Of a DNA stretch of 64,000 bases, positions 43,225 to 52,468 are shown in pieces. The stretch spans positions 2,380,501 through 2,444,500 of the forward strand of contig NZ_CP067977.1 of NCBI RefSeq assembly GCF_016656965.1, given 5' to 3'. Every line of letters starts with the position of its first letter. Position 1 is the stretch's first letter. This DNA is from Brevundimonas vitisensis (GTDB lineage: Bacteria; Pseudomonadota; Alphaproteobacteria; Caulobacterales; Caulobacteraceae). The notes beneath the pieces were generated by a model, which was not told where the DNA came from, did not search any database, and saw only the letters and a program-made list of their open reading frames with translations. The translations under genes and the position numbers were made by a program.

Positions 43225-45024
43225 ATGCTGCCCGGCCCGGACTCCGACGATCCTCACGACGCTTCTCCACGCCTGATCTGGACGGAGGAAGGGGCCCCAA
43301 GGTCCGGCCGCTTCGACGATGTCTATTTCTCGCGCGAGGACGGGCTGGCCGAGAGCCGCGCCGTCTTTCTGCAGGGATGCGACCTGCCGCAGGCCTGGGC
43401 CGATCGGCGCACCTTCACGATCGCCGAACTGGGCTTCGGCACCGCGCTCAACATCGTGGCCGTGCTGGACCTCTGGCGTCGGCATCGCCCGGCCGGGGGG
43501 CGGCTGAACCTGTTCTCGGTCGAGGCCTTTCCGCTGAGCCGGGAAGAAGCAGCGCGCGCCCTGGCCGCCTTTCCCGAAGTCGCTGATACGGCGCGCGCCC
43601 TGCTGGACCGCTGGCCCGACCTGGTGCCGGGCTTTCACCGGCTGGACCTGCCCGAACTGGGCGCCGCGCTCGATCTTGCGATCGGGCCGGTGGAGTGGGC
43701 CCTGGACCAGTGGATGGGCCAGGCTGACGCCTGGTTTCTGGATGGATTTGCGCCCTCGACCAATCCGGGCATGTGGTCGCCGACCGTCTTCGACGCGATC
43801 GCGGCCCGGTCCGCACCGGGGGCGAGGGTGGCGACCTTCACTGTCGCAGGGGTCGTTCGCCGGGGCTTGGCCGACCGGGGCTTCGCCGTCGAGAAGCGGC
43901 CTGGCCACGGCCGAAAGCGCGAGCGGCTGGAGGCCCGCCTGGGTTCCCCCGTGGCGCAGCCCCCCGCGCCCCATGTCGCTGTGATCGGCGGCGGCATCGC
44001 CGGGGCTGCCATGGCGCGTGCCCTGACGGCGGACGGCGCGCGGGTCACCCTGCTCGAGGCTGAGCGACCGGGGGCTGGGGCATCGGGCTTTCCCGCGGCC
44101 CTTGTCACGCCCCGGATGGATGCCGGTGATGGCGGTATCGCGGCCCTTTACGCACAGGCCCTGGCGCGCGCGACGGCGCTCTATCGGCGCATCCCCGATG
44201 CCGTGATCGAGGAGGGCGTGCTGCAGCTGGAACAGTCGCCACGGGATGAGGGGCGATTCGCAAAGGTGGCGGCTCAGCCCATCTGGCCGGTCCACGCCAT
44301 GGAGGTCGTGAAGGCGAGCGAGGCCTCGGATCGACTGGGCCTGCCGGTCGAGACGGGAGCCCTTTGGATGGCTGGAGCCATGGCGGTCCGGCCGGAGACG
44401 ATCCTGGCCGACTGGCTGTCGGGGATCGAGCGTCTGACCGAAACGGTGACCGGGCTGACGCAGCGGGACGGGCGGTGGGCCATTGCGGTCGCGGGCCAGT
44501 CTGCTGAGCTGACGTTCGATGCTGTGGTGCTGGCGGCCGGGTGGGGCGTTGACGCCCTGACGCCGGAGCTTGGCCTGTCACCCGTGCGGGGCCAGGCGGA
44601 CTGGGCTGAGGGGAGGGCGGCCGTCCCGGTCGCCTGGGGCGGCTATGCGGTGCCGACCGGCACGGGCCTTTTGTTCGGCGCGACCCACGAGCGGGGTCAG
44701 ACGGATCCCGTCGTTAGCGACGCTGCATCCGAGACCAACCGGGCGACCCTGGCACGGCGATTTCCGCTGTGGGCTGCAGAAATCGACGCTGGAGGTCCAA
44801 CCGCACGGCGCGCCGCCATCCGCGCCGCGACCCCCGATCGCCTTCCCTTGGCCGGTGCCGTGCCGGGTCGGGAGGGGCTTTTCGTTCTGGGGGGGCTGGG
44901 ATCGCGAGGTTTCTGCGCGGCCCCGCTGCTGGCCGAGCATGTGGCGGCCATGGTGGCCGATCGACCCTCGCCCTTGCCGCGCGATCTGGCTCGGAGGGTG
45001 GACCCCCTGCGTCTGACGTCCTGA
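43225..45024 (+). CDS. mnmC: Bifunctional tRNA 5-methylaminomethyl-2-thiouridine biosynthesis protein
   Basis: Finishes mnm5s2U34 in tRNA. The 599-residue fusion has an N-terminal SAM methyltransferase (about 1-245; 'IAELGFGTALNIVAVL', 'DAWFLDGFAPSTNPGMWSP') and a C-terminal FAD oxidoreductase (about 250-599; 'VAVIGGGIAGAAMARAL', 'DRLPLAGAVP', 'GLGSRGFCAAPLLAE'). Complete and of normal length for MnmC. It begins 35 bases after the terminator of the preceding genes. Confidence 0.95.
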   Translation: MLPGPDSDDPHDASPRLIWTEEGAPRSGRFDDVYFSREDGLAESRAVFLQGCDLPQAWADRRTFTIAELGFGTALNIVAVLDLWRRHRPAGGRLNLFSVEAFPLSREEAARALAAFPEVADTARALLDRWPDLVPGFHRLDLPELGAALDLAIGPVEWALDQWMGQADAWFLDGFAPSTNPGMWSPTVFDAIAARSAPGARVATFTVAGVVRRGLADRGFAVEKRPGHGRKRERLEARLGSPVAQPPAPHVAVIGGGIAGAAMARALTADGARVTLLEAERPGAGASGFPAALVTPRMDAGDGGIAALYAQALARATALYRRIPDAVIEEGVLQLEQSPRDEGRFAKVAAQPIWPVHAMEVVKASEASDRLGLPVETGALWMAGAMAVRPETILADWLSGIERLTETVTGLTQRDGRWAIAVAGQSAELTFDAVVLAAGWGVDALTPELGLSPVRGQADWAEGRAAVPVAWGGYAVPTGTGLLFGATHERGQTDPVVSDAASETNRATLARRFPLWAAEIDAGGPTARRAAIRAATPDRLPLAGAVPGREGLFVLGGLGSRGFCAAPLLAEHVAAMVADRPSPLPRDLARRVDPLRLTS

Positions 45025-45116
45025 CCGTGATGGGTCGGCGAAGGCGCGACCTCTCTTGTGCAACGACCGTATCCCGGCCACGTTCGAGGCTGGTTGATCC
45101 TGTTCAGGAGTTTCCG

Positions 45117-45530
45117 ATGCGCCTTGCGATCCTCATCCCTGCCATGGCCCTGCTGGGCGCAATGGCCGGCTGCGCGCCCACCACCCAGCCGGACGCAGAG
45201 GCGGTGCCGCGTGCGCAGCGGGCGTGTTTCCTGGCACCCAGCCTGCAGAATTTTCGCGCCAGCGACACGACCCTGTATGTCCGCAGCTCGCGCAGCGAGG
45301 TGTTTGAGGTTCAGGTGGCGGGGTACTGCCAGGATTTATCTTCGGCCAATTCCGTGTCTGTCACCCCGTTCGGCGGGTCCAGCGTCAACGTCTGTGTGGG
45401 AGACACGGTCAGCATTGCCCTGTCGGGCCTGGGCACCGGTGGTCGCTATCAGGGCCCCTGCCGCGGCGAGGTTCAGCGGAAACTCACCGAGGCCGAGGTG
45501 GCTGCACTGGCTCCCCGCCTGCGTCCCTGA
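45117..45530 (+). CDS. DUF6491-like lipoprotein
   Basis: A 137-residue lipoprotein (lipobox 'AMAGCAP'). The mature domain has four Cys in the spacing of DUF6491-type proteins: 'RACFLAPSLQNFRASDTTLYVRSS', 'VAGYCQDL', 'NVCVGDTVSI', 'GPCRGEV'. Probably two disulfides and a beta-rich fold. AGGAG lies six bases before ATG 45117. Function unknown. It converges on the methylmalonyl-CoA mutase genes with five bases between. Confidence 0.75.
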   Translation: MRLAILIPAMALLGAMAGCAPTTQPDAEAVPRAQRACFLAPSLQNFRASDTTLYVRSSRSEVFEVQVAGYCQDLSSANSVSVTPFGGSSVNVCVGDTVSIALSGLGTGGRYQGPCRGEVQRKLTEAEVAALAPRLRP

Positions 45531-45535
45531 AGCGG

Positions 45536-47686
45536 CTATTTCTTCTGGGCGTAGCCGAGGCGCTGGTTCAGCCGTTCGATCAGGTCGATGGCGGTGTCCG
45601 CAACAACCGAGCCGGGCGGATAGACGGCGGCGGCCCCCATATCGAGCAGGGGCTGCACGTCGCCCGGCGGGATGACGCCGCCGACCACGATCAGGATGTC
45701 AGGCCGCCCCAGGCGCTTCAGTTCCGCTTTCAGCTCGGGCACCAGAGTCAGGTGACCAGCCGCCAGGGATGAGGCGCCCACGGCATGGGCATTGGCCGCC
45801 ACCGCATCGCGCGCCGCCTCTGCCGGGGTCTGGAACAGCGCCCCGGCCGTGGCCTCGATCCCCAGGTCGCCATAGGCGGTGGCGATCACCTTCTGGCCCC
45901 GGTCGTGGCCGTCCTGGCCCAGTTTGGCGATCAGGATACGCGGCGGGCCGCCTTCATTCTCGACGAAGGCGGCGACCATGTCGCGGGCTCTGGCGACCTT
46001 GGGATCGGTGCCCGCTTCCTTGGCATAGACACCCCGCACGGTCTGGACCGTCGCGACATGACGCCCGAATGCAGCCTCCAGGGCGTCCGAAATCTCGCCC
46101 ACCGTGGCATGGGCCCGCGCGGCGCGGACGGACAGTTCAAGCAGATTTTCGCTGCCGCGCGCCCCTTCGGTCAGGGCGGTCAGGGCCGCCTGCGTGGCGG
46201 CCTCATCCCGCTCTGCGCGCAGCCGTTGCAGCTTTTCGATCTGGCGGGCGCGCACCTCGGCATTGTCCACTTTCAGCATCGGGATGTCGTCGGGCGTGTC
46301 GCTCAGATAGCGGTTCACGCCCACCACGGTCTGTTGGCCCGTGTCGATCCGGGCCTGGGTGCGAGCCGCCGATTCCTCGATCCGCAGCTTGGGAATCCCG
46401 GCCTCGATCGCCTTGGCCATGCCGCCCAGTCCCTCGACCTCTGCCATCAGGGCCCGGGCGCGGGTGGCCAGCTCGTGGGTCAGGCGCTCGACATAGAAAC
46501 TGCCGCCCCACGGGTCGATCGTGCGGGTCAGGCCCGTCTCGGCCTGAAGCAGGATCTGGGTGTTTCGAGCGATCCGGGCCGAGAAGTCGGTGGGCAGGGC
46601 CAAGGCTTCATCCAGGGCATTGGTGTGCAGGGACTGGGTCTGGCCGCCCGCCGCCGCCATGGCCTCGACCATGGTGCGAGGCACATTGTTGAACACGTCC
46701 TGGGCCGCCAGCGACCAGCCCGAGGTCTGGCAGTGGGCCCGCAGGGACAGCGACCGGGGGTCCTTCGGCTCAAACTGCTTCTGAACCGCCTCGGCCCACA
46801 GAAGGCGACCGGCGCGCAGCTTGGCCACCTCCATGAAATAGTTCATGCCGATGGCCCAGAAGAAGCTGAGGCGCGGGGCGAACCGGTCCACGTCCATGCC
46901 TGCCGCCACGCCCGCCCGGATGTACTCCAGGCCGTCGGCCAGGGTGTAGGCCAGCTCGATGTCAGCCGAGGCCCCGGCCTCCTGCATATGGTAGCCGGAA
47001 ATCGAGATGGAGTTGAACTTCGGCGTCTCCTGCGCCGTCCAGGCGAAGATGTCGGCGATGATCCGCATCGAGGGCGCGGGCGGATAGATGTAGGTGTTGC
47101 GGACCATGAACTCCTTGAGGATGTCGTTCTGGATGGTCCCGGTCAGGGCGGCGTGTGGCACCCCCTGTTCCTCGGCCGCGACGACATAGAGGGCCAGGAT
47201 CGGCAGCACCGCGCCGTTCATGGTCATCGACACGCTCATCTGGTCCAGCGGAATGCCGTCGAACAGGGTCCGCATGTCCAGGATGGAATCGATCGCAACA
47301 CCCGCCATGCCGACATCCCCGGCCACGCGCGGGTGGTCAGAGTCGTATCCCCGGTGGGTGGCCAGATCGAAGGCGATCGACAGCCCCTTCTGCCCAGCCG
47401 CAAGGTTGCGTCGATAGAAGGCGTTGGAAGCCTCGGCGGTCGAGAAACCCGCGTATTGGCGGATGGTCCAGGGATTGCCCGCATACATGGTCGGATAGGG
47501 ACCACGCAGATAGGGCGCGATACCGGGCAGGCCGTGGATGGCGTCCAGGCCGTGAAGTGCGTCTGGCCCATAGGCCGCAGCGACAGCGATCCCCTCCGGC
47601 GTCGGCCAGGGAGCGCGATCCGTGCTGGTGCCCGCCGCGGTGCCGGTCAGATCCAGGTCGATACGGGCGAAATCGGGGAGGCTCAT
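45536..47686 (-). CDS. Methylmalonyl-CoA mutase large (catalytic) subunit
   Basis: Adenosylcobalamin enzyme interconverting methylmalonyl-CoA and succinyl-CoA, the last step of propionate breakdown. The 716-residue protein has the TIM barrel with the CoA-binding and substrate motifs '[17 protein letters not shown]' and '[23 protein letters not shown]', and a C-terminal B12 domain with '[16 protein letters not shown]' (the DXHXXG lower-ligand motif). It overlaps the small subunit gene by four bases (ATGA), so they are made together. Homologues are named MutB/ScpA/BhbA. Confidence 0.96.
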   Translation of the reverse strand: MSLPDFARIDLDLTGTAAGTSTDRAPWPTPEGIAVAAAYGPDALHGLDAIHGLPGIAPYLRGPYPTMYAGNPWTIRQYAGFSTAEASNAFYRRNLAAGQKGLSIAFDLATHRGYDSDHPRVAGDVGMAGVAIDSILDMRTLFDGIPLDQMSVSMTMNGAVLPILALYVVAAEEQGVPHAALTGTIQNDILKEFMVRNTYIYPPAPSMRIIADIFAWTAQETPKFNSISISGYHMQEAGASADIELAYTLADGLEYIRAGVAAGMDVDRFAPRLSFFWAIGMNYFMEVAKLRAGRLLWAEAVQKQFEPKDPRSLSLRAHCQTSGWSLAAQDVFNNVPRTMVEAMAAAGGQTQSLHTNALDEALALPTDFSARIARNTQILLQAETGLTRTIDPWGGSFYVERLTHELATRARALMAEVEGLGGMAKAIEAGIPKLRIEESAARTQARIDTGQQTVVGVNRYLSDTPDDIPMLKVDNAEVRARQIEKLQRLRAERDEAATQAALTALTEGARGSENLLELSVRAARAHATVGEISDALEAAFGRHVATVQTVRGVYAKEAGTDPKVARARDMVAAFVENEGGPPRILIAKLGQDGHDRGQKVIATAYGDLGIEATAGALFQTPAEAARDAVAANAHAVGASSLAAGHLTLVPELKAELKRLGRPDILIVVGGVIPPGDVQPLLDMGAAAVYPPGSVVADTAIDLIERLNQRLGYAQKK

Positions 47687-49077
47687 GCCGAGGTCTCCAT
47701 CTCGAAGGGTTCGGACAGGCGGATGGGACGCAGGGCCGCGAAGGTGCGGCTTCCACGATCTGCCGGCTGCGTCGCGGCAGACACCTCCACCGGTGCGGGG
47801 CGGACGTCCGGATCGACGTATTTCGTCACGCCAACGATCTGCTTTGCGCCATCGCGATAGGCCGCTTCCAGCGCGCTGCGGGCCTCATCGACGCGTGTCT
47901 GGATGGTTCCGGCCTCCAAGGCCGCCAGCACTCCGCCTTCAGCCTGAACCGTCTGGAACGCCGACCATCCCGCCTGGGCCAGGTCGCGCGTGCGGGCATC
48001 CAGGAACCAGGATCCGGCGGCGGGATCATCGACCCGGCCCAGGTGCGCCTCCTCCATCAGGACGAGCTGGGTATTGCGGGCCTGTCTGCGGGCAAAGGCG
48101 TCGGGGCGTCCCACGGCCCGGGTGAAGCCGTCCAGAACCACTGTGTCCGCTCCGCCGACCGCTCCTGCGAACCCGGCGGCAGTGAGCCGCAACAGATTGG
48201 GCCAGGGATCGCGCGCACTGAGCATCCGGCGCGACGACCGGGCCTCGATCGCGGCGGGGGATTCCGCGCCGAAGGCCCGGCTGATCGACCGCCAGATCAG
48301 CCGCAGGGCGCGGACCTTGGCCAGGGCATCGAAGTATTCTGCATCGACCGAGACCGACAGGACCGTGCCGGCCAAGGCGCGCTCAGGGCTCAGCCCGGCC
48401 GTGATTCCCGCCGAGACATAGGCCACAGCTGCCGCAGCGGCGAAGCCCAGCTCCTGTGCCGCCGATCCACCCGCCTCGTGCACGACCCGGCCCGAAGCCA
48501 GGAAGAAGGTCGCCTCCGGATAGGCCCCCGCATGGCGGGCGGCCGTGTTGGCGGCCAGGGTCAGATGATCGGCGATCGGACGCGGCGAGGTGCCTGCTTC
48601 GGCAAAGGCGCTGATCGGATCCATGTGCAAGCGAAGCCGGGCGCGCGGCGATCCCTTGGCGACCACCGCCAGAGCATTGGCGGCATCCGGCCCGTCCAGT
48701 CCCGCATCCAGCGCGACCGGTGCCAGTTCCAGTGCGACACCCGCCAGCGCCTCTCCCAGAGGCTCGGGATCGGCCAGGACCGCACCCGACAGAAGGACTG
48801 AGGCGGCGCCGCCTTCCAGATCGGTCAGCACGGCCGCATTGACCAGGGTCGGATCATCGCCTTCGACAAGGGTCCGCAGATCCCAGGCCCGACCATCGGC
48901 ATCGCCGGCCCGCGGCGCGATCACGGGCAGAACCCCGTCATCGGCAGCATAGAGGGCCGATACCCGCAGACCATCGGCGTCGATCCGGTCCAGACTGGAA
49001 GGTTCGGCTCCCTTCAAGGCGCGGCGGGCTTCGGCCTGCCACGTCTCACGCGAGGGGGCGGGGAACGAACCGGACAT
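47683..49077 (-). CDS. Methylmalonyl-CoA mutase small subunit
   Basis: A 464-residue partner of the large subunit. It has the mutase barrel ('[19 protein letters not shown]', '[22 protein letters not shown]') but no B12-binding C-terminal domain, so it cannot catalyse by itself and is structural. At 464 residues it is shorter than the 600-residue small subunits of actinobacteria, as usual for alphaproteobacteria. It is the first gene of the two-gene operon. Confidence 0.92.
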   Translation of the reverse strand: MSGSFPAPSRETWQAEARRALKGAEPSSLDRIDADGLRVSALYAADDGVLPVIAPRAGDADGRAWDLRTLVEGDDPTLVNAAVLTDLEGGAASVLLSGAVLADPEPLGEALAGVALELAPVALDAGLDGPDAANALAVVAKGSPRARLRLHMDPISAFAEAGTSPRPIADHLTLAANTAARHAGAYPEATFFLASGRVVHEAGGSAAQELGFAAAAAVAYVSAGITAGLSPERALAGTVLSVSVDAEYFDALAKVRALRLIWRSISRAFGAESPAAIEARSSRRMLSARDPWPNLLRLTAAGFAGAVGGADTVVLDGFTRAVGRPDAFARRQARNTQLVLMEEAHLGRVDDPAAGSWFLDARTRDLAQAGWSAFQTVQAEGGVLAALEAGTIQTRVDEARSALEAAYRDGAKQIVGVTKYVDPDVRPAPVEVSAATQPADRGSRTFAALRPIRLSEPFEMETSA

Positions 49078-49253
49078 GGGGCCTCCTTGGTTTCAGCGGG
49101 TCCGTATTGCGGTGTCCGGCATCGCGCGTCCAGTCCGGCGGGCTTCAGATTCCCTATCGCGCCATCGATCGGAGACGCGATGGCCCGGGGCGTTTCACCC
49201 TTGAGCTTTGGCGTCCGCCCGGCGACGATGCCGCCTTATCGCGGAGACGACAT

Positions 49254-49436
49254 ATGGCGGGCCTCAAGGACAAGCGCGGCTTCATCGACAAGGACCGCCT
49301 GGACCTGTCCGAACGGCAGGCCGTCGAATACTGGATGAAGCGCTGGGGGGTGACCCGCGAACAGATCACCACCGCGCATCGCAAGGCGGGCCGCATGGTC
49401 AAGGACATCGCCGCCGAACTGGGCAAGAAGCGTTAG
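49254..49436 (+). CDS. DUF3606 domain protein
   Basis: A 60-residue protein of the DUF3606 family: 'GFIDKDRLDLSERQAVEYWMKRWGVTREQITTAHRKAGRMVKDIAAEL'. Mostly helical and basic. ATG 49254 has GGAG nine bases upstream. Function unknown; such small proteins are common in soil alphaproteobacteria. Confidence 0.85.
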   Translation: MAGLKDKRGFIDKDRLDLSERQAVEYWMKRWGVTREQITTAHRKAGRMVKDIAAELGKKR

Positions 49437-49460
49437 AGCATCGGACCTGGAAGCGTCGCC

Positions 49461-49982
49461 TTAGGACGGGATCTGGGGTTCGTCCGGCCACGGTCCGGCG
49501 TTCAGCGAAAAGCCCATTCTCGTGCTCATTCGCCGCATATTGGCGATCAGAAGGTCCAGTCGTTCGTCCGGGGTCTGTATGAACAGGTCCCTGGCCAACG
49601 CTTCCGCACTGGCTTTCATTCGCTCGTAGGCCTGTTTGCCCTCGCTAGTCAGCCGAATGACATTGATCCTGCGATCGAACTGATGCTGGCCCCGCTCCAC
49701 GAGACCGTCTTTTTCAAGATGATCGACCATGCGGGTCACGAACACCGACGACTTGCCGATGCCGATCGCCAGCTCGCTCTGTTTCATGGGACCCCGGCGC
49801 GCCAGGGTGCTGAGGGCATAGATGTCGAACTGGTCGCGCTTGTGCCCCAGAGCCGCGTACATCCGTTCGTTGAGATGCATCGCCAGGCCGAAGATGCCGC
49901 GCAGGGCCTCCAACTCCGACTCGCGTCGTTCAAGGGAGCGCGGATCACCCCGCGCTCCGCGGGGATCAGTCGATTGGCCCAT
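49461..49982 (-). CDS. MarR family transcriptional regulator (downstream side of che operon)
   Basis: A 173-residue winged-helix regulator: dimerisation helix 'EALRGIFGLAMHLNERMYAALG', HTH 'KQSELAIGIGKSSVFVTRMVDHLEKDGLV' and wing 'ERGQHQFDRRINVIRLTSEG'. The wing is close to that of the MarR protein at 59890. ATG 49982 is preferred; ATG 50042 would add 20 residues. It sits at the far end of the che operon on the same strand, with about 100 bases between. No ligand is predicted. Confidence 0.9.
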   Translation of the reverse strand: MGQSTDPRGARGDPRSLERRESELEALRGIFGLAMHLNERMYAALGHKRDQFDIYALSTLARRGPMKQSELAIGIGKSSVFVTRMVDHLEKDGLVERGQHQFDRRINVIRLTSEGKQAYERMKASAEALARDLFIQTPDERLDLLIANMRRMSTRMGFSLNAGPWPDEPQIPS

Positions 49983-50087
49983 GGCTCGTTTCCGACCTCG
50001 GGCGACTCTTGCGTCGCCTCTTTGATCACCACCATAGGTCATTCGGTGGTCTCAAGATATAGCATTGATCGCGGAACGGACTCGATC

Positions 50088-50585
50088 TTAGTCGCTTCGC
50101 CGCTGAAGCGCCTCATCAGCATGCTGAACATAGCAGACGAGACACCGCTGCAACTCCGAGATTAGGTCTTCGGCGACCGGATCCGGCAACTGGCCAGAGC
50201 GTAACAACCCTATGGTGGCGATGGCTGGACCCAAGGCACCGTCGGGCCAGTAGCGTGTATGGGACAGGGCGTCGGCCATGGCGCAGAGCATCAGCAGGGC
50301 CTTTCCCAGCATCGGGCGGTTGAGGCCGCTGCAGGCGGTGAGTGCTGCGCTGGCGTCTTGGCTCACCTGCTCCAGAACGCTGTCCGGTGGACGTCTGATG
50401 GGATGGTCGCGGGCAAATTGGGCGAGCGGCGCGAGACGACGATCCAGTTCCTGGACGCAGATTTCCTCAATCGTCTCAAGATTGGACTGTGCGGCGGCCA
50501 GGGCCTCGCTGACACGAACGCCATCGCGGCTGCGGACCATCCGCTCGAGGTTGTTGGTAACGCGCCGGATGATCACCGAGGTCAT
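50088..50585 (-). CDS. cheE: CheE-like protein, last gene of the che operon
   Basis: A 165-residue helical protein without signal or membrane segments. It has no motif I recognise. I name it from its position as the last gene of an operon whose order matches Caulobacter crescentus (… cheD, cheU, cheYIII, cheE). Its ATG overlaps the stop of cheYIII by four bases. Biochemical function not known. Confidence 0.7.
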   Translation of the reverse strand: MTSVIIRRVTNNLERMVRSRDGVRVSEALAAAQSNLETIEEICVQELDRRLAPLAQFARDHPIRRPPDSVLEQVSQDASAALTACSGLNRPMLGKALLMLCAMADALSHTRYWPDGALGPAIATIGLLRSGQLPDPVAEDLISELQRCLVCYVQHADEALQRRSD

Positions 50586-51190
50586 AGCGACATCTTCTGA
50601 GGCTTGAGCAAACTGTCGATCTCCGATTGGGACATGTTCGGGTCCACGGCCTCTCCGACCTCGCCGGACAGGTCGCTGCGTCGGCGGCCCGTCTGACCTG
50701 CTGGGACGCCCTCGTTTTTGAACCGCCGGTCCGGTCCCACAAAGTTGTCAGCCTCGACAAACAACCGGCCGCTCCGACCCACCCACATGATCCGGGCCAA
50801 GAGGGTGGTCGCGCTGATCGGCTTGACGACGACGAAGCTGGCTCCGCAATCGCGGGCCTGCTCCACCTGGGTTCGTGGAGGGTGTCCGGCGATCATGACG
50901 ACGGGCGCATAGCGGTTCGGCTCCAACCGGCTGCGCCGCAACCAGGTCACCAGCTCATAGCCGTTGCCGTTCAGCCCGCCCTCCAGAAGGATCAGGTCGA
51001 ACTTGGTCCGTGACAGGCAGTCCTTGAACTCCTCAGCCGTCTGCACCCGCGTGATGTGCTGGATGCCGAAGCCGATCAACATCTGGCCCAGGATATCGAG
51101 CCCCTGGGAGTTCGCATCGGCACAGAGGACCCGTGCCTCGCGAAAGTCGAGGCGGGCACTGCCGTCTATGTGGGGGTCCGCCTCCATCAC
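50582..51190 (-). CDS. cheYIII: CheYIII: degenerate receiver with Arg-rich region and FliM-like tail
   Basis: A 202-residue protein. Residues about 18-137 are a response-regulator receiver in which key residues are changed: the phospho-acceptor Asp is Glu70 ('LILLEGG'), the acid pair keeps only Asp25 ('ADAN'), and the switch Thr is Ala101; Lys123 remains. After it come Arg clusters ('GPDRRFK', 'GRRRSD'), and the end is 'MSQSEIDSLLKPQKM', which resembles the EIDALL CheY-binding N-terminus of FliM. In C. crescentus the gene at this position (cheYIII, also called cleA) encodes a c-di-GMP-binding CheY-like protein acting at the flagellar motor. The gene overlaps cheU and cheE. Confidence 0.88.
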   Translation of the reverse strand: MMEADPHIDGSARLDFREARVLCADANSQGLDILGQMLIGFGIQHITRVQTAEEFKDCLSRTKFDLILLEGGLNGNGYELVTWLRRSRLEPNRYAPVVMIAGHPPRTQVEQARDCGASFVVVKPISATTLLARIMWVGRSGRLFVEADNFVGPDRRFKNEGVPAGQTGRRRSDLSGEVGEAVDPNMSQSEIDSLLKPQKMSL

Positions 51191-51534
51191 CAGAGTTCCG
51201 CTTCGCCAGAACCCGCCGAGGCCATGGGCACGGGCGGCAGGCCGGCCAGCCTGCGTCCCAGACCACTGAGATTAAGGCGAGCCACCGCCGCACGGATATG
51301 ATCCGCCGTCTCCTGATGATCGACCGAGGCCCCACTGATGTCGCCGCAAAGCAGAGACAGCTGCCGCAGGTGCTGGCTGAGGCCGTCCAGGGCCTGAACG
51401 GCCTCGATCTCGACCTCGGTCAGCCTGCGGCCCACCAGGACATCGCCGATGACATGCTCCAGCCGCTCGGACGCCGCCGCCCAGTCGCCCAGCTCGTCGC
51501 GCATGGCGGTCAATAGACGCGACATCTCGGTCAT
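51187..51534 (-). CDS. cheU: CheU-like chemotaxis operon protein
   Basis: A 115-residue mostly helical protein, identified by its place between cheD and cheYIII as in Caulobacter. It starts directly at the cheD stop (one-base overlap region) and overlaps cheYIII by four bases. The pattern 'AASERLEHVIGDVLVGRR' suggests a helical bundle that may dimerise. The tail is Pro/Gly-rich. Molecular role unknown. Confidence 0.65.
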   Translation of the reverse strand: MTEMSRLLTAMRDELGDWAAASERLEHVIGDVLVGRRLTEVEIEAVQALDGLSQHLRQLSLLCGDISGASVDHQETADHIRAAVARLNLSGLGRRLAGLPPVPMASAGSGEAELW

Positions 51535-52079
51535 CAGAACAGCTCCAGTTCGCCGACGTTGGCGGGCGCGGCGGGGGGCGAAGGACGCTCGAAGGCGGCA
51601 ACGGCACCGCCGTCCACGACGTACTGCCGGGCGCGACCTGAGGCGGGCCAGAACTGGATACGCCGTGCCGAATCGCCGCCCAGGCTGACCGCCACCACCG
51701 GAATGCCCTCGTCGGACAGGAATTTTCTGGCGAACACGCCATTCTTGCCGCCGATATCCGTGCCGCCGGTGGTCATCCTGGCGCCGCCGAAAACCTTGGC
51801 CTGGATGCGGTCGCGTCGAGCCCCGTGCTTCAGCAGACCGTTGATCAGAAGTTCCATGGCCTGCACGCCATAGCGGCGGTCACCCGAGGCACCATCGGGT
51901 GCCTGGGGAAGCAGAAAGTGGTTCATGCCACCCACCCCGGCCACAGGGTCCCAAAGACAGGCCGACACGCAGCTGCCCAGAATGGTGGTCAGGCAGACCT
52001 GGGCATCGCTGCTGACTTCATGGCGGCCCTGGACGACATGAATGCGTCGCTCGCCGGGCCCTGGTCCAGGTCCTGCCAT
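51534..52079 (-). CDS. cheD: Chemoreceptor glutamine deamidase CheD
   Basis: Deamidates receptor glutamines and tunes CheA activity. The 181-residue protein has the catalytic Cys in 'TTILGSCVSACLWDP', the His in 'GGMNHFLLP' and Thr/Lys-region 'KVFGGARM' and 'IGGKNGVFARKFL'. ATG 52079 (TGATG with the cheYII stop) or GTG 52082 starts the gene. It ends 'VGELELF', an ordinary tail. Confidence 0.95.
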   Translation of the reverse strand: MAGPGPGPGERRIHVVQGRHEVSSDAQVCLTTILGSCVSACLWDPVAGVGGMNHFLLPQAPDGASGDRRYGVQAMELLINGLLKHGARRDRIQAKVFGGARMTTGGTDIGGKNGVFARKFLSDEGIPVVAVSLGGDSARRIQFWPASGRARQYVVDGGAVAAFERPSPPAAPANVGELELF

Positions 52080-52468
52080 CACGTCAGCGGCCCATAGACG
52101 TCTTCGATCTTCATCCGCAGCGTCGCCACGGTGAAGGGCTTGACCAGATAGTTGTTCACGCCGAACTGGACGGCGCGCTTGACCAGATCGCCGTCGGCGC
52201 GCCCGGTCAGCATGATGAACCCCATCGACTTCAGCTGCGGCGCGGCCCGCACGGCCCGCAACAGCGTCAGTCCATCCAGCTTGGGCATGTTGTAGTCCGA
52301 GATGACGAGATTCACCGGACTGCCGAGCAGTTGACGCAGGCCCTCTTCGCCATCGGAGGCTTCACGGATGTCGGTCATGCCGATCTCGCGCAGACCGTTC
52401 CTCACCAGCGAACGCATGGTCTGCTGATCATCGATGATCATGACTTTGATCGCAGCGGCGGCCGGCAT
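52079..52468 (-). CDS. cheYII: CheYII chemotaxis response regulator
   Basis: A 129-residue single receiver with all active residues: acid pair 'IIDDQQ', phospho-acceptor Asp in 'LVISDYNMP', Thr in 'IMLTGRAD', Lys in 'YLVKPF'. Therefore a phosphorylatable CheY, probably acting at the motor or as a phosphate sink for CheA. Its ATG overlaps the cheB stop (TAATG). Confidence 0.93.
   Translation of the reverse strand: MPAAAAIKVMIIDDQQTMRSLVRNGLREIGMTDIREASDGEEGLRQLLGSPVNLVISDYNMPKLDGLTLLRAVRAAPQLKSMGFIMLTGRADGDLVKRAVQFGVNNYLVKPFTVATLRMKIEDVYGPLT

Noticed and set aside
45785..47860. A 691-codon antisense frame over the methylmalonyl-CoA mutase
   Set aside because: The mutase on the minus strand has full catalytic motifs; the antisense product is compositionally biased and without motifs.
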